A stretch of DNA of 64,000 nucleotides from Psychrobacter okhotskensis. Its GTDB lineage: Bacteria > Pseudomonadota > Gammaproteobacteria > Pseudomonadales > Moraxellaceae. The position numbers and the translations under genes were made by a program. Positions 55,552 to 64,000 of this stretch are shown piece after piece (the first letter of the stretch is position 1; each line of letters opens with the position of its first letter). The stretch is from NCBI RefSeq assembly GCF_013248965.1, contig NZ_JABRVQ010000002.1, positions 153,511-217,510 on the forward strand. The letters run 5' to 3'. The notes below the pieces were generated by a model. That model did no database searches. It saw nothing but the letters and a program-made list of their open reading frames with translations, and had not been told where the DNA came from.

Positions 55552-57597
55552 TTAACGCTCTAAATGCAGATACTGCAAATGGCGCTCGTACTGATTTAAG
55601 ATATCAACCAATACCTGCTCTTTTGAGTAGCCAACCAAGTCATACTCTTGCGAGCCTTCACTTAAGAACACTTCCGCACGGTAGTAGTATTCTGCATGCT
55701 TGGTAGATGTGCTCAATGTAAAGTTAGGACGATGAGCTTTAATCAGATTGACTTCATAAATAAAGTCATCTTCATCGCCATGACCGACACGCAGCTTTAG
55801 ACCGTCTACCTGACCACTGTCTTGATCCATACCTGCATCGATATCTTCGCCGATACTAGCAAGGTTTTTGGTATCTAACGAGGTTTTGAGACCACCTGCT
55901 TTAAACTCTTTTTCGACCTCAGACATCGCTGGCATCACGACATTATGCAAGAATTTTTCAACCTGTGCATGGCCTGGAAAACTCACAATACGTTGCAAGC
56001 GCGCTTTCCAGCTCTTACCACTGTCCAACACATTTGCCGTGCCGATTGTACTGGCTTTACGCTTGTTACCTTCTTCTTTTAGCGACTTCCACATAGACAT
56101 CATGTAAAGCACAAGAATGATAGAGAATGGCAAGCCTGCAATGACAGAGACAGATTGCAATGAGGCAAAACCACCTGCAAATAGCAGTCCTAACGTAATA
56201 AGACCAGTCGCTGCTGCCCAAAACAGACGTAACCAAACAGGAGCATCGGTATCATTGGTCATACCTCTTGAGCTCAAGTTCGCTAATACTAAAGCGCCTG
56301 AGTCAGCAGAAGTCACAAAGAAAATAAGACCAATAACCACACCAGCAAATGACAATACTTCACTGTAAGGGAAGTATTCAAACAGCGCAAACATGCCCAT
56401 TGCCGCATCATTGACCGCGATTTCGCCAAGCTCTGTTGCGCCATTGGCAACCAAATCTATCGCTGAATTACCAAAGATAGAGAACCATGCGAAGATAAAA
56501 CCAAGCGGAATAAACATCACACCAAATACAAACTCACGTAGAGTACGGCCACGGCTAATACGCGCGATAAACAGACCGACAAATGGTGCCCAAGCAACCC
56601 ACCATGCCCAGAAAAATATCGTCCACCAAGATTTCCACTCGGCACCAGCAGCACCGTCATAAGCATAAACGTCAAAGGTTTTATAAATGATGGTTTGAAA
56701 ATATTGACCGATATTTTGAGTAAAGGTATTTAATAGATACACCGTATTGCCCATTACCAATATGGCAAGCAACAAGAGTATTGACGACAGCATGTTGAAT
56801 TCAGATAGACGACGAACGCCTTTTTCGACACCTGTCATCGCAGAGATAGCAGCGGCAGCGACAACGCCGACGATGATCAGTGCCTGAACCGTTTTGCTAG
56901 ATTCGATACCGAACACATGGGTCAAGCCAGCATTGGCCTGCAATACCCCAATACCTAAACTGGTTGCAATACCCATCAACGTACAGACGACACCGAAGGT
57001 ATCAATACCATCGCCTAACCAACCTTTGATTAAACGTTCACCAAATATCGGTGTCAACGGCGAGCGTAACGCGAGTGGCATGTTTTTGCGATAAGCAAAG
57101 TAAGCCAATGCCATCCCGATTAGCGCATAAATGCCCCAGCCATGTAGACCCCAATGTAAAAAGGTCTGCGCAAGTGCTTCACGCATGGCCGCCTCACTGG
57201 CAGGCTCGAGCCCCGTATGCGGCGTTAGATAATGCATCAACGGCTCAGACGCACCAAAGAACAATAAATCAATGCCGATACCAGCAGAGAACAGCATCGC
57301 CGCCCACGCTAGAAAGGGAAACTGGGCTTTTTCGTGATCTTGACCAAGCTTGATATCACCATACTTGGAGAAGCCAACGAATAACGCAAATATACTATAA
57401 GCGGCAACTACCAACATGTAATACCAGCCAAAACTCTCTGATACCCATGCCATACTTGAGCTTAATAATGCCTCACTATAATCTGGAAATGCAATTGTCC
57501 AGATTATTAATAAAATAGAAATAATAGCTGAACCTAAAAAAACCGTCTTATTTAGAGTCAGGGGTTTCGTCGCATCTTTTGATGGCGAGCTGTACAT
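55552..57597 (-). CDS. betT: High-affinity choline transporter (BCCT family)
   Basis: A proton- or sodium-driven choline importer feeding BetA/BetB. It has ~12 helices; diagnostic BCCT sequences are LHWGLHGWGIYALIGMALAY, FFWAWWVAWAPFVGLFIARIS and TSADSGALVL. A long cytoplasmic C-terminal domain (~160 residues) matches BetT, which uses it for osmotic sensing, rather than BetP/OpuD. The start is the ATG at 57597 with GAGG 8 bp upstream; the longer frame begins at TTG 57609. A hairpin after betA suggests betT is a separate unit. Confidence 0.94.
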   Translation of the reverse strand: MYSSPSKDATKPLTLNKTVFLGSAIISILLIIWTIAFPDYSEALLSSSMAWVSESFGWYYMLVVAAYSIFALFVGFSKYGDIKLGQDHEKAQFPFLAWAAMLFSAGIGIDLLFFGASEPLMHYLTPHTGLEPASEAAMREALAQTFLHWGLHGWGIYALIGMALAYFAYRKNMPLALRSPLTPIFGERLIKGWLGDGIDTFGVVCTLMGIATSLGIGVLQANAGLTHVFGIESSKTVQALIIVGVVAAAAISAMTGVEKGVRRLSEFNMLSSILLLLAILVMGNTVYLLNTFTQNIGQYFQTIIYKTFDVYAYDGAAGAEWKSWWTIFFWAWWVAWAPFVGLFIARISRGRTLREFVFGVMFIPLGFIFAWFSIFGNSAIDLVANGATELGEIAVNDAAMGMFALFEYFPYSEVLSFAGVVIGLIFFVTSADSGALVLANLSSRGMTNDTDAPVWLRLFWAAATGLITLGLLFAGGFASLQSVSVIAGLPFSIILVLYMMSMWKSLKEEGNKRKASTIGTANVLDSGKSWKARLQRIVSFPGHAQVEKFLHNVVMPAMSEVEKEFKAGGLKTSLDTKNLASIGEDIDAGMDQDSGQVDGLKLRVGHGDEDDFIYEVNLIKAHRPNFTLSTSTKHAEYYYRAEVFLSEGSQEYDLVGYSKEQVLVDILNQYERHLQYLHLER

Positions 57598-57816
57598 AAA
57601 AGACCTCAATAGGTAAATTAAACAGGGTCTGATATTGCTTTGTCCGTCATAACCTTATGACTGATAACCGCATGACATATAAATAACCGCATGACGCACA
57701 AAGCAGTACCAATAAATAAAATTTGCTACCTTTAAACTGTTAGAAAAATAGCAAAGCAAACGATAAACAGAGGCAGCCTTAAAAGCTTCATCTGCTTAAC
57801 ATTAGCGCGGATAAAA

Positions 57817-57840
57817 AAGACCTTTACTATGAAAGGCCTT
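57817..57840 (-). terminator. Terminator between betA and betT
   Basis: A stem AAGACCTTT/AAAGGCCTT with one mismatch (57817-57825 with 57832-57840), with A/T-runs on both sides, 52 bp beyond the betA stop. Confidence 0.65.
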
Positions 57841-57891
57841 CTTATTGAAATTGTCTTATATTATTCATTGTCCAATAGCTTAGACAGTCGT

Positions 57892-59592
57892 TTAGACAAC
57901 AGAACTGTAATTACGCATCGGCTCCGCTCTGAGCGGCGCGCCATTGGCAACATAATAGTCTGCTGTTGAGCGTGGCAGCTGCACACCGCGCATCTTATCA
58001 ACGATTTTTTCTGCCAGCATAATGGTGGTGGCGTTTAGGTTGCCGCTGATGATATTTGGCATAATCGAAGCATCGACCACGCGTAGGCCATCGATACCAT
58101 GTACCAGCCCTTCACCATTAACCACTGAATCATTGTCTTCGCCCATCGGACAAGTACAAGAAGGATGATAAGCCGTCTCACTGTGGTTACGGACATATTC
58201 ATCCAACTGCGCATCGGTCACCAAATCATCGGTCGGCGCAATAGCACGACCGCGATAAGGGTCAAGCGCTGGCTGATGCATAATCTCACGCGTGATACGC
58301 ATCGCCGCGCGGAACTCTTGCCAATCTTGCTCATGCGACATATAGTTAAATAAGATACTCGGATGCGCGCTTGGGTCTTTTGAGGTCAGCTTAACGCGAC
58401 CACGACTTGGCGAGCGCAATGAACCTACATGTGCTTGGAAGCTATGGGAGTTCACCGCACTGCGACCATCATAACGCACCGCTAATGGTAGGAAATGATA
58501 CTGAATATTAGGATGGGTAAACTTCTCATCGGTACGGATAAAGCCGCCGCCTTCGAATTGATTAGACGCGCCAAGACCGGTACCCATAAACAACCATTCA
58601 GCACCAATTGCTGGCTTATTCCACCATTTATTGGCAGGCGCAATTGAGACCGGTAGCTTACATTCGTACTGCATATACAGCTCTAGATGGTCTTGTAAAT
58701 TATTACCGACACCCGGCAACTCTAAAACCTCGTTGATACCCAAATCTTTAAGCCATTGACCAGGACCAATACCTGAACGCTGTAATAACTGAGGTGACGC
58801 AATCGCGCCCGATGAAACAATCACTTCACGAGACGCGTAGAATTTTTTGGTTTGACCTTGATGGGCGACTTTAACGCCGACAGCACGTTTGCCATCGAAC
58901 AAAATCACGTCAGTCAATGCACCCGTCAAAATGGTAATATTGCTACGCGGTTTGGCGCGGTCGAGATAACCGCGAGCGGTTGAGGCGCGGCGACCATTAG
59001 GCGTGACAAAACGATCCATCGGCCCAAAGCCTTCTTGCTGATAGCCGTTTAAATCATCGGTACTTGGATAGCCTGCTTGCACCCCTGCTTCGATCATCGC
59101 TTGGAACAGCGGATTGACCCCTGGTTTTGAAGTGGTCATCTCGACAGGACCACCGACGCCATGATAGTCATTTTCGCCAGCATCGCGATTTTCTAACTTT
59201 TTGAAATACGGCAAGCAGTCTAAATAGGTCCAATCTTCTAAACCTTTGATTTGAGACCAATCGTCAAAATCTAAGGCATTACCACGGATATAACACATCC
59301 CATTAATCAGAGACGAGCCACCTAACCCTTTACCGCGACCACAATCCATGACGCGGTTATTCATATAAGGCTCAGGATCGGTCTTGTAACCCCAGTTATA
59401 AGTAGTACCTTGCAACGGCATAGCGAGCGCCGCTGGCATCTGCGTGCGAAAGTCTAAGCGATGGTCTGGACGACCCGCTTCTAACAGCAACACCTTAATG
59501 TTGGCATCTTCGGTCAAACGGGTGGCCAGCACATTGCCTGCTGAGCCTGCGCCGACGATGATGTAGTCATATTCAGGTGTGGTTGATGTCAT
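57892..59592 (-). CDS. betA: Choline dehydrogenase
   Basis: A GMC-family flavoprotein that oxidises choline to betaine aldehyde and onward. Seen: FAD motif [56 protein letters not shown], and C-terminal HPSCTCPMG followed by [32 protein letters not shown] before the ATG at 59592 has better spacing than to the ATG at 59604. It follows betB by ~50 bp and is the last gene of the betI-betB-betA run. Confidence 0.95.
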   Translation of the reverse strand: MTSTTPEYDYIIVGAGSAGNVLATRLTEDANIKVLLLEAGRPDHRLDFRTQMPAALAMPLQGTTYNWGYKTDPEPYMNNRVMDCGRGKGLGGSSLINGMCYIRGNALDFDDWSQIKGLEDWTYLDCLPYFKKLENRDAGENDYHGVGGPVEMTTSKPGVNPLFQAMIEAGVQAGYPSTDDLNGYQQEGFGPMDRFVTPNGRRASTARGYLDRAKPRSNITILTGALTDVILFDGKRAVGVKVAHQGQTKKFYASREVIVSSGAIASPQLLQRSGIGPGQWLKDLGINEVLELPGVGNNLQDHLELYMQYECKLPVSIAPANKWWNKPAIGAEWLFMGTGLGASNQFEGGGFIRTDEKFTHPNIQYHFLPLAVRYDGRSAVNSHSFQAHVGSLRSPSRGRVKLTSKDPSAHPSILFNYMSHEQDWQEFRAAMRITREIMHQPALDPYRGRAIAPTDDLVTDAQLDEYVRNHSETAYHPSCTCPMGEDNDSVVNGEGLVHGIDGLRVVDASIMPNIISGNLNATTIMLAEKIVDKMRGVQLPRSTADYYVANGAPLRAEPMRNYSSVV

Positions 59593-59646
59593 AAAATGCT
59601 CCATAATATAGTCTGTTTAAAATAAGAATTAATAAAATACAATTTA

Positions 59647-61185
59647 TTAAAATACAGACTCAAACGCGCCCAACTCTACTTGAATAGATTTGGTCTGTGT
59701 ATAGTGCTCAAGGGCTTCAATGCCATTCTCACGGCCAATACCCGAATGCTTATAACCACCAACTGGCATTTGCGCTGGTGACTCACCCCACGTATTTAAC
59801 CAGCAAATACCGGCTTCAATCTGACCGATCACTCGATGCGCGCGAGTCAAGTCCGCAGTCACCACCCCTGCTGCCAAGCCGTACTCGGTATCATTGGCAC
59901 GGCGAATGACTTCTTCTTCGGTCTCATAAGTCAATATCGACATCACTGGACCAAAGATTTCCTCACGTACAATAGTCATATCATCGCTGCAATCGGTGAA
60001 CACCGTCGGTGCGACAAACGCGCCATTGGCAAGATCGCCTGACATGATGCGTTCGCCGCCAGTTAATAGACGCGCGCCGCCCTCTTTACCTTGCTCGATA
60101 TAGCCAAGCACTCTTTCCATATGCGTAAAGCTGACCATTGGACCTATATTGATGTTCTCATCCATTGGATCGCCCAATTTGATACGATTGGCGCGCGTTA
60201 AAATAGCCTCTTCAAATTTGGTTTGTAACGCTTTAGGAATAAACACGCGCGTGCCATTGGTACAGACCTGACCACTGCTATAGAAGTTCGCCATCATCGC
60301 AATGTCAGCAGCGGTATCGATATCGGCATCATCAAATATGATTAATGGCGACTTACCACCAAGCTCTAAGGTCACATCTTTAAGAGACGATGATGCCGCG
60401 CTCGACATGACTTTTTTACCAGTCGGCACACCGCCAGTAAACGATACTTTGGCAATATCAGGATGCTGGGTTAATGCTTCGCCCACTTCATAATTACCTT
60501 GCACGACGTTAAAGACGCCATCTGGTAAGCCCGCTTCGGTAAATATTTCCGCCAGTTTTAAGGCGGTTAATGGCGTGACTTCTGATGGTTTAAAAATCAT
60601 CGCATTACCTGCGGCCAACGCAGGACCCGCCTTCCACATAGCGATTTGGATAGGATAGTTCCATGCGCCAATACCAGCGACTACGCCAAGCGGCTCCTGA
60701 CGAGTATAAACAAAACTGCTATCACGCAGCGGAATCTGACGACCTTCAATCATTGGCGCGAGCCCTGCATAATACTCAACGACATCAGCACCAGTGACGA
60801 TATCGACATACTTGGTCTCAGAGTAAGCTTTACCCGTGTCTTTGGTTTCAAGTAACGCCAGCACATCGTTGCGTTCGCGCAGGATGGCTACTGCGTTTAA
60901 CAAGATACGACTACGTTCAACTGGCGTCATTGCCGCCCAAACTTTTTGACCTTTTTGCGCCGCTTTTACCGCTTCGTTAATCTGCTCAGTGCTCGTTTGC
61001 TGAATGGTGGCAAGCACTTCACCCGTCGCTGGATTAATATCTTCAAAGGTAGCTAATGAATCATCGACAGCCAGATAACGCCCGTTAATATAGGCAGTTT
61101 GTACTTGTTCTAAATCGATAATGTCTGTTAAGTTATTTAGATTTGGGTTCGGATTTGGGTTTGGGTTTGTCTTTGAATCTGTCAT
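59647..61185 (-). CDS. betB: Betaine aldehyde dehydrogenase
   Basis: Oxidises betaine aldehyde to glycine betaine with NAD(P). It is 512 aa. The catalytic residues Glu272 (TLELGGKS) and Cys306 ([10 protein letters not shown]) are present, as are NPATGEV and the cofactor region. The N-terminus has an unusual tandem Asn-Pro stretch (residues 7-12 and beyond, DNA hexamer repeats of AACCCA type) not found in standard BetB. GGAG lies 5 bp before the ATG. It is in an operon with betI upstream and betA downstream. Confidence 0.96.
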   Translation of the reverse strand: MTDSKTNPNPNPNPNLNNLTDIIDLEQVQTAYINGRYLAVDDSLATFEDINPATGEVLATIQQTSTEQINEAVKAAQKGQKVWAAMTPVERSRILLNAVAILRERNDVLALLETKDTGKAYSETKYVDIVTGADVVEYYAGLAPMIEGRQIPLRDSSFVYTRQEPLGVVAGIGAWNYPIQIAMWKAGPALAAGNAMIFKPSEVTPLTALKLAEIFTEAGLPDGVFNVVQGNYEVGEALTQHPDIAKVSFTGGVPTGKKVMSSAASSSLKDVTLELGGKSPLIIFDDADIDTAADIAMMANFYSSGQVCTNGTRVFIPKALQTKFEEAILTRANRIKLGDPMDENINIGPMVSFTHMERVLGYIEQGKEGGARLLTGGERIMSGDLANGAFVAPTVFTDCSDDMTIVREEIFGPVMSILTYETEEEVIRRANDTEYGLAAGVVTADLTRAHRVIGQIEAGICWLNTWGESPAQMPVGGYKHSGIGRENGIEALEHYTQTKSIQVELGAFESVF

Positions 61186-61324
61186 GAGTTCTCCTATCGA
61201 CGACTGGCAACAGCTTTATACAAAAGCTAATACCAAATAATTTCGTCATGGTTTAAGTTTTAAAAATAAAATTTACGTGGTTCTTTCTTAAGGTTTCTTT
61301 AATGAGTTATTTGAGAGCGGCGTT

Positions 61325-61909
61325 TTAATCATCCTCAGGTTGCGTCATTTTTATCAAACGCGCGCGTAATGATTTTTTGTCCGATATATTAATTCCTGAA
61401 AAATCAGAAAGCCAAATACCATCAGCGACCAAACGCACCATACATAGCGTTTCAGTATTATCGGTTGCTTTATGCTTTTCCAATTGCTCATTCGACCACG
61501 CAGCCCACAACTCACGCAGCTCGCTATCACCCAGCATCAATACATACAAAGTGGCTTGATTATCAAACTCTTCCTGCCCTTTTTCGCCCAAGCTAATCGT
61601 GGCATCGATATAAGCGCGGGTGAAAGAACCATAACGCACAGGGTCTTGCGCCATAGCTTGATTGACTTCTGCCTCAAACTTCGCCATCGCATCATGAAAC
61701 ACTTCAAGAATGAGCGCATTCTTAGTAGCAAAGTGATGCATCACGCCACCTTTGGTCACCCCGACTGCATCAGCAACGGCTTGAAAGGTCACTTTAGACA
61801 GCCCCTGCTCTAACGTGATTCGTGCCGCTTGATCTAGCAGTGCACGGCGCACCATTTCTGGCTGTTTTTTACGTTTATAAGGGTTTTCTGTTTCCATCTT
61901 TATTTCCAT
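61325..61909 (-). CDS. betI: TetR-family transcriptional repressor of choline catabolism
   Basis: A choline-responsive repressor of the bet genes. Seen: an N-terminal HTH (VTFQAVADAVGVTKGGVMHHFATK) and an all-helical ligand domain of ~140 residues. A GTG start at 61921, an ATG at 61909 and an ATG at 61897 are all possible; the ATG at 61909 is best spaced from the AGGT/GGTG words upstream. It is located right after the SMR gene (7-bp gap from the longest frame), followed by betB. BetI is the usual neighbour of betB/betA, though sequence-wise it is a divergent member and could sense another quaternary amine. Confidence 0.88.
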   Translation of the reverse strand: MEIKMETENPYKRKKQPEMVRRALLDQAARITLEQGLSKVTFQAVADAVGVTKGGVMHHFATKNALILEVFHDAMAKFEAEVNQAMAQDPVRYGSFTRAYIDATISLGEKGQEEFDNQATLYVLMLGDSELRELWAAWSNEQLEKHKATDNTETLCMVRLVADGIWLSDFSGINISDKKSLRARLIKMTQPEDD

Positions 61910-61928
61910 GTTTGTTTTCACCTACCTG

Positions 61929-62273
61929 TCAGTGCACCACAGAGTTAGACAGTAAGTTCATTACAATGACACCGCCGACAATCATCGCAATGCCTACCAC
62001 CGCTGCGGTATCGAGATTTTGCTTAAAAAACAGCAAGCCCACGAGCGAGGTCAAAACAATGCCCAATCCGCCCCACAGCGCATAAGCGATACCAAGCGGA
62101 ATGGTTTTGAGAGTTTGGGTCAACAAATAAAACGAGATAGCATAAAGCACGCCCATAATCAGGGTCGGCACCAAACGCGTAAACTGCTCTGACTTTACTA
62201 AAAATGTCGTGCCAATCACTTCACAAATGATAGCAATGGCTAGGTAGCCGTAAGCAATAGTGGTAGGACTCAT
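61929..62273 (-). CDS. SMR-family small multidrug/quaternary ammonium exporter
   Basis: A four-helix inner-membrane protein of 114 aa, EmrE/QacE type. Seen: Glu18 in helix 1 (AIAIICEVIGTTFL), YALWGGLGIVLTSLVG in helix 3 with the conserved Trp-Gly segment, and GVIVMNLLS in helix 4. EmrE exports quaternary ammonium compounds and, in E. coli, betaine and choline. It is the first gene of the bet operon, 7 bp before betI's longest frame, with a promoter and operator-like palindrome directly upstream. It could act in choline or betaine efflux or safety-valve control. Confidence 0.92.
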   Translation of the reverse strand: MSPTTIAYGYLAIAIICEVIGTTFLVKSEQFTRLVPTLIMGVLYAISFYLLTQTLKTIPLGIAYALWGGLGIVLTSLVGLLFFKQNLDTAAVVGIAMIVGGVIVMNLLSNSVVH

Positions 62274-62360
62274 AGTTAAGATACCTGCTTCAAATCATGC
62301 ATATCTTCTCGATTAAGCATAAGTTAGTCTGCATAAATAGTTTGAGTATGCATTAAAGAA

Positions 62361-62379
62361 ACCATACGGTCGGTATTGT
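62361..62379. promoter_or_regulatory. Candidate BetI operator
   Basis: A 9-1-9 imperfect inverted repeat, ACCATACGG and CGGTATTGT, around one T (7 of 9 pairs symmetric), overlapping the -10 box of the promoter at 62375-62403 and about 90 bp upstream of the SMR start. TetR-type repressors bind such short palindromes. Assignment to BetI is inferred from position. Confidence 0.5.
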
Positions 62380-62403
62380 ATAGAAATAATTTAGCAATGT
62401 GAA
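62375..62403 (-). promoter_or_regulatory. Promoter of the SMR-betI-betB-betA operon
   Basis: On the minus strand, -35 TTCACA (62403-62398) and -10 TACAAT (62380-62375) are spaced by 17 bp. The transcript would start near 62368, giving a ~95-nt leader before the SMR gene. Confidence 0.6.
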
Positions 62404-62546
62404 GGGCTGGTTTATGCTATTTTGTTTCATTGCATACAAACGATTGTCTTATTATTCAAAATACTAAGTCGAAAATCTACACGATTTATCTGATTAAATT
62501 GCAATTATGATTTTATAATCATTCTGCATAGATAAGGATTTCAGCT

Positions 62547-62597
62547 ATTTTTAGCTCATTTAGCATGACTATTGAGTGAATTGAAGACACGCCCTAG
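62547..62597. repeat. Truncated end of a type C miniature element
   Basis: Ends GAATTGAAGACACGCCCTAG and aligns with the last ~50 bp of 54610-54784 (TTTTTAGC..., TTTAG..., ATTGAATTGAGGACACGCC), with several changes. The left part is missing. Confidence 0.55.
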
Positions 62598-62668
62598 CCA
62601 ATAAATAAAAATTGTAAAGGTCAAAATGTGCCAAAGCAGTTCGTTTTATCAGGGATTACCGGTTATTT

Positions 62669-62740
62669 TTGACAGATTACGACAATATTTATAATTAATG
62701 GCGTAATAAGGTTGACAGCCTATAACTACTTGGCTAAAAT
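62669..62740 (+). promoter_or_regulatory. Two promoter-like sites for tRNA-Asn
   Basis: The downstream site has -35 TTGACA (62712-62717) and -10 TAAAAT (62735-62740) with 17-bp spacing, and would start near 62747. An upstream site has TTGACA (62669-62674) and TATAAT (62690-62695) at 15-bp spacing. The first is the better candidate. Confidence 0.6.
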
Positions 62741-62813
62741 GTGCTCCTCTTAACGCAAACAAGCAATGCTTTTTAGCATCATGTTTGTTGAACTTGTCGT
62801 TATGACCGCTTAT

Positions 62814-62889
62814 TCTCCAATAGCTCAGTTGGTAGAGCAACGGACTGTTAATCCGTGTGTCCCTGGTTCGAGCCCAGGTTGGAGAGCCA
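62814..62889 (+). tRNA. tRNA-Asn (GUU)
   Basis: A 76-nt cloverleaf with encoded CCA. The acceptor stem pairs TCTCCAA with TTGGAGA, the anticodon loop CTGTTAA gives GUU (asparagine), and the T arm contains GGTTCGAGCC. Single gene with its own terminator. Confidence 0.96.
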
Positions 62890-62900
62890 TATACTAAAAA

Positions 62901-62930
62901 CCTTCATCATTATTTGATGAAGGTTTTTTT
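62901..62930 (+). terminator. Terminator of tRNA-Asn
   Basis: A perfect 9-bp stem CCTTCATCA/TGATGAAGG (62901-62909 with 62915-62923) followed by seven T residues, 11 bp after the tRNA. Confidence 0.88.
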
Positions 62931-63070
62931 ATGTTGCCCGTTTTATGGTAATAATATTAGCACTGCCGTGGTGTTCTTTTAGGCGTTTTTGTTGTATGGT
63001 AAGGATAGTTTGATTGAGTCAGTTTTCGTCTGAGTGCTTTACTCCTACTCACTAAAAGTAATGGTTTATT

Positions 63071-63400
63071 ATGATACCTGTACGTATAAAAAATAAGTTT
63101 TCTGATCATCCGCAAAAAATCATGCGTCCGGTCAGTATTCGCTTGTCTGAAGAAATGATTGAGCTGTTAGAAGCGACCTCATCGGAGTTGGGATTTAAAC
63201 GTATCCAAGGACTGATTCGTCTATATATTCGTCAAGGTCTAGACCGTGACCATCAAGATTATACCTTAGCGCATGACGAAGTATTTATCGAGACCTTGCG
63301 TAAGCGCGGTGTCAGTCAACGCATCATCGATGAAGCCATTGTGGTAACCCATAATAACAATATCACTCACCCACTCTCTAAGCTACAGAACAACGATTAA
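63071..63400 (+). CDS. Orphan ribbon-helix-helix protein
   Basis: 109 aa. The segment RPVSIRLSEEMIELLEATSSEL...FKRIQGLIRLYIRQGL (about residues 20-58) fits a ribbon-helix-helix DNA-binding fold, as in CopG/Arc-type antitoxins and repressors. The C-terminal ~45 residues are helical and unassigned. No toxin gene is adjacent: downstream is an IS630-type element and upstream is tRNA-Asn, so it could be a stand-alone regulator or a remnant of an accessory region. The ribosome site is weak. Confidence 0.65.
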   Translation: MIPVRIKNKFSDHPQKIMRPVSIRLSEEMIELLEATSSELGFKRIQGLIRLYIRQGLDRDHQDYTLAHDEVFIETLRKRGVSQRIIDEAIVVTHNNNITHPLSKLQNND

Positions 63401-63501
63401 TCTATATTGTTATCGTCAATTCTTTTAATCCGTTACTATAGTCAACCCCACCTAAAAGTGTTATAAACTAACTATCAAATTCAATTGTTATTATAAAGAC
63501 C

Positions 63502-63852
63502 ATGACTTACTCGCTAGATTTTCGCAAACAAGTACTAAAAAGCTTAGACGAGGGTATGACCTTTGCCGAGGCAGCTGAGTTTTATAATCTGAGCCCAACC
63601 ACCATACAAAACTGGAAGCGGCGTGTTCATAGTAAAACAACCAGGCAAACCAAGCCCTATAAAATACCAGATGATGTGCTACTTAATGATGTCAAAGAGT
63701 ATCCCGATGATTACCAGTATGAGCGAGCACGTCGTCTAAACTGTAGTAAAACAGGCATTTATCATGCCCTAAAGCGCCTTGGTATCAGTCAAAAAAAAGA
63801 CCTTAGAGCATCCAAAAGCGTGTCCGATCAAAAGAGCGATATACCACAGTAA
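63502..63852 (+). CDS. IS630-family transposase, N-terminal frame (orfA)
   Basis: 116 aa. Seen: TYSLDFRKQVLKSLDEGMTFAEAAEFYNLSPTTIQNWKRR, a winged-helix/HTH transposase N-terminus, then ALKRLGISQKK. The reading frame ends soon after an A8 run (63791-63798). The frame shifted by one base continues KKTLEHPKACPIKRAIYH, the expected next block, so the full transposase needs a frameshift or slippage at this run. Confidence 0.85.
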   Translation: MTYSLDFRKQVLKSLDEGMTFAEAAEFYNLSPTTIQNWKRRVHSKTTRQTKPYKIPDDVLLNDVKEYPDDYQYERARRLNCSKTGIYHALKRLGISQKKDLRASKSVSDQKSDIPQ

Positions 63853-64000
63853 GCTTGATATCTTTAAACAACAAGGCTATCCCATTGTTTATATGGACGA
63901 AAGCGGCTTTGAGCACGAGACCATTCGCTCTCATGGCTATGCACCGATTGGTGAGCCTTGTATCGATAGCTACAACTGGCAAGGTAAAAGGCGAACCAAC
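63800..64000 (+). CDS. IS630-family transposase, DDE frame (orfB), partial
   Basis: The shifted frame (codons starting at 63800) reads TLEHPKACPIKRAIYHSKLD, then PIVYMDESGFEHETIRSHGY, where VYMDESGFE is the first Asp block of the DDE catalytic triad, then GYAPIGEPC. It runs off the window edge. It is expressed only if ribosomes or RNA polymerase shift at the A8 run. Confidence 0.75.

Larger units (their letters stand above)
63439..64000 (+). mobile_element. IS630-family insertion sequence, left part (continues beyond the window)
   Basis: The left end is marked by TATAGTCAACCCCACC at 63437-63452, with TA as the likely target. The element encodes a helix-turn-helix/DDE transposase in two overlapping frames (63502-63852 and about 63800-64000). 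The right end is outside the window. The terminus matches the ends of the type A, B and D miniature elements. Confidence 0.85.

Noticed and set aside
62649..62840. 63-codon minus-strand frame over tRNA-Asn
   Set aside because: It crosses the tRNA and its promoters.
63071..63400. Toxin-antitoxin pair
   Set aside because: Only the ribbon-helix-helix half is present; no toxin-like gene is adjacent.

Overview
The window reads as a chromosomal segment of a gammaproteobacterium of the Moraxellaceae, most likely Psychrobacter. The pointers are moderate-to-low G+C by eye, a gammaproteobacterial ndk-rlmN-pilW-rodZ-ispG-hisS-yfgM-bamB-der block, hisZ-purA adjacency, Moraxellaceae-like protein sequences, a complete choline-to-betaine module and many small repeats. 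The genus is inferred from recall, not from a search.

Layout. 0-5.2 kb (minus strand): waaA (Kdo transferase), a Sel1-repeat membrane protein and cardiolipin synthase. 5.4-5.8 kb: a tRNA-Val/tRNA-Asp operon with a strong sigma70 promoter and a terminator. 6.2-9.4 kb: a quinol-type nitric oxide reductase (minus) diverging from a YeaR-like DUF1971 protein (plus), separated by two NsrR-like operators and a small repeat element. 9.6-13.8 kb: a PLP-dependent D-cysteine desulfhydrase/cysteate lyase-type enzyme, a lysophospholipid acyltransferase, a pirin and a hemerythrin. 13.9-21.2 kb (minus): a molybdenum cofactor island in transcription order moeA-moaA-moaB-mobA-moaC-moaD-moaE-modA-modB. It has no modC, and two inverted copies of one miniature element bracket moaD-moaE-modA. 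22-30 kb: cell-envelope genes (MltB-type transglycosylase, NlpD-type M23 protein, DacC-type carboxypeptidase), surE, a small secreted protein and an orphan histidine kinase with a degenerate receiver. 30.3-45 kb (minus): der, bamB, yfgM, hisS, ispG, rodZ, pilW, rlmN, ndk, a LprI-like protein, purA and hisZ. 45-48.7 kb: DUF2237, CorA, PsiE-like and FolD. 49.2-52.7 kb (plus): a three-gene cassette of an uncharacterised 203-aa protein, a DyP-type peroxidase and a catalase-related heme protein. 53-55.4 kb: amine oxidase, a small TPR-like protein and a YgjP-like metallopeptidase. 55.6-62.3 kb (minus): betT, then an operon read SMR exporter-betI-betB-betA with a visible promoter and overlapping palindrome. 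62.7-64 kb: tRNA-Asn, an orphan ribbon-helix-helix protein and the left part of an IS630-family element that runs off the window.

The most striking non-genic layer is a population of short elements of about 70-175 bp. One set ends in TATAGTCA with TA at the edges, the same terminus as the IS630-type element at 63.4 kb, so these look like its non-autonomous relatives. A second set starts GGCGTGTCCTCA next to CTAG. One copy of the first type sits inside a copy of the second type (21.5-21.75 kb).

Functionally the window combines nitrosative and oxidative stress handling (NOR, YeaR-like, hemerythrin, DyP, catalase-like), molybdenum enzyme support, envelope assembly and osmoprotection. The best candidates for new biology are the DyP/catalase/203-aa cassette and the SMR exporter leading the bet operon.
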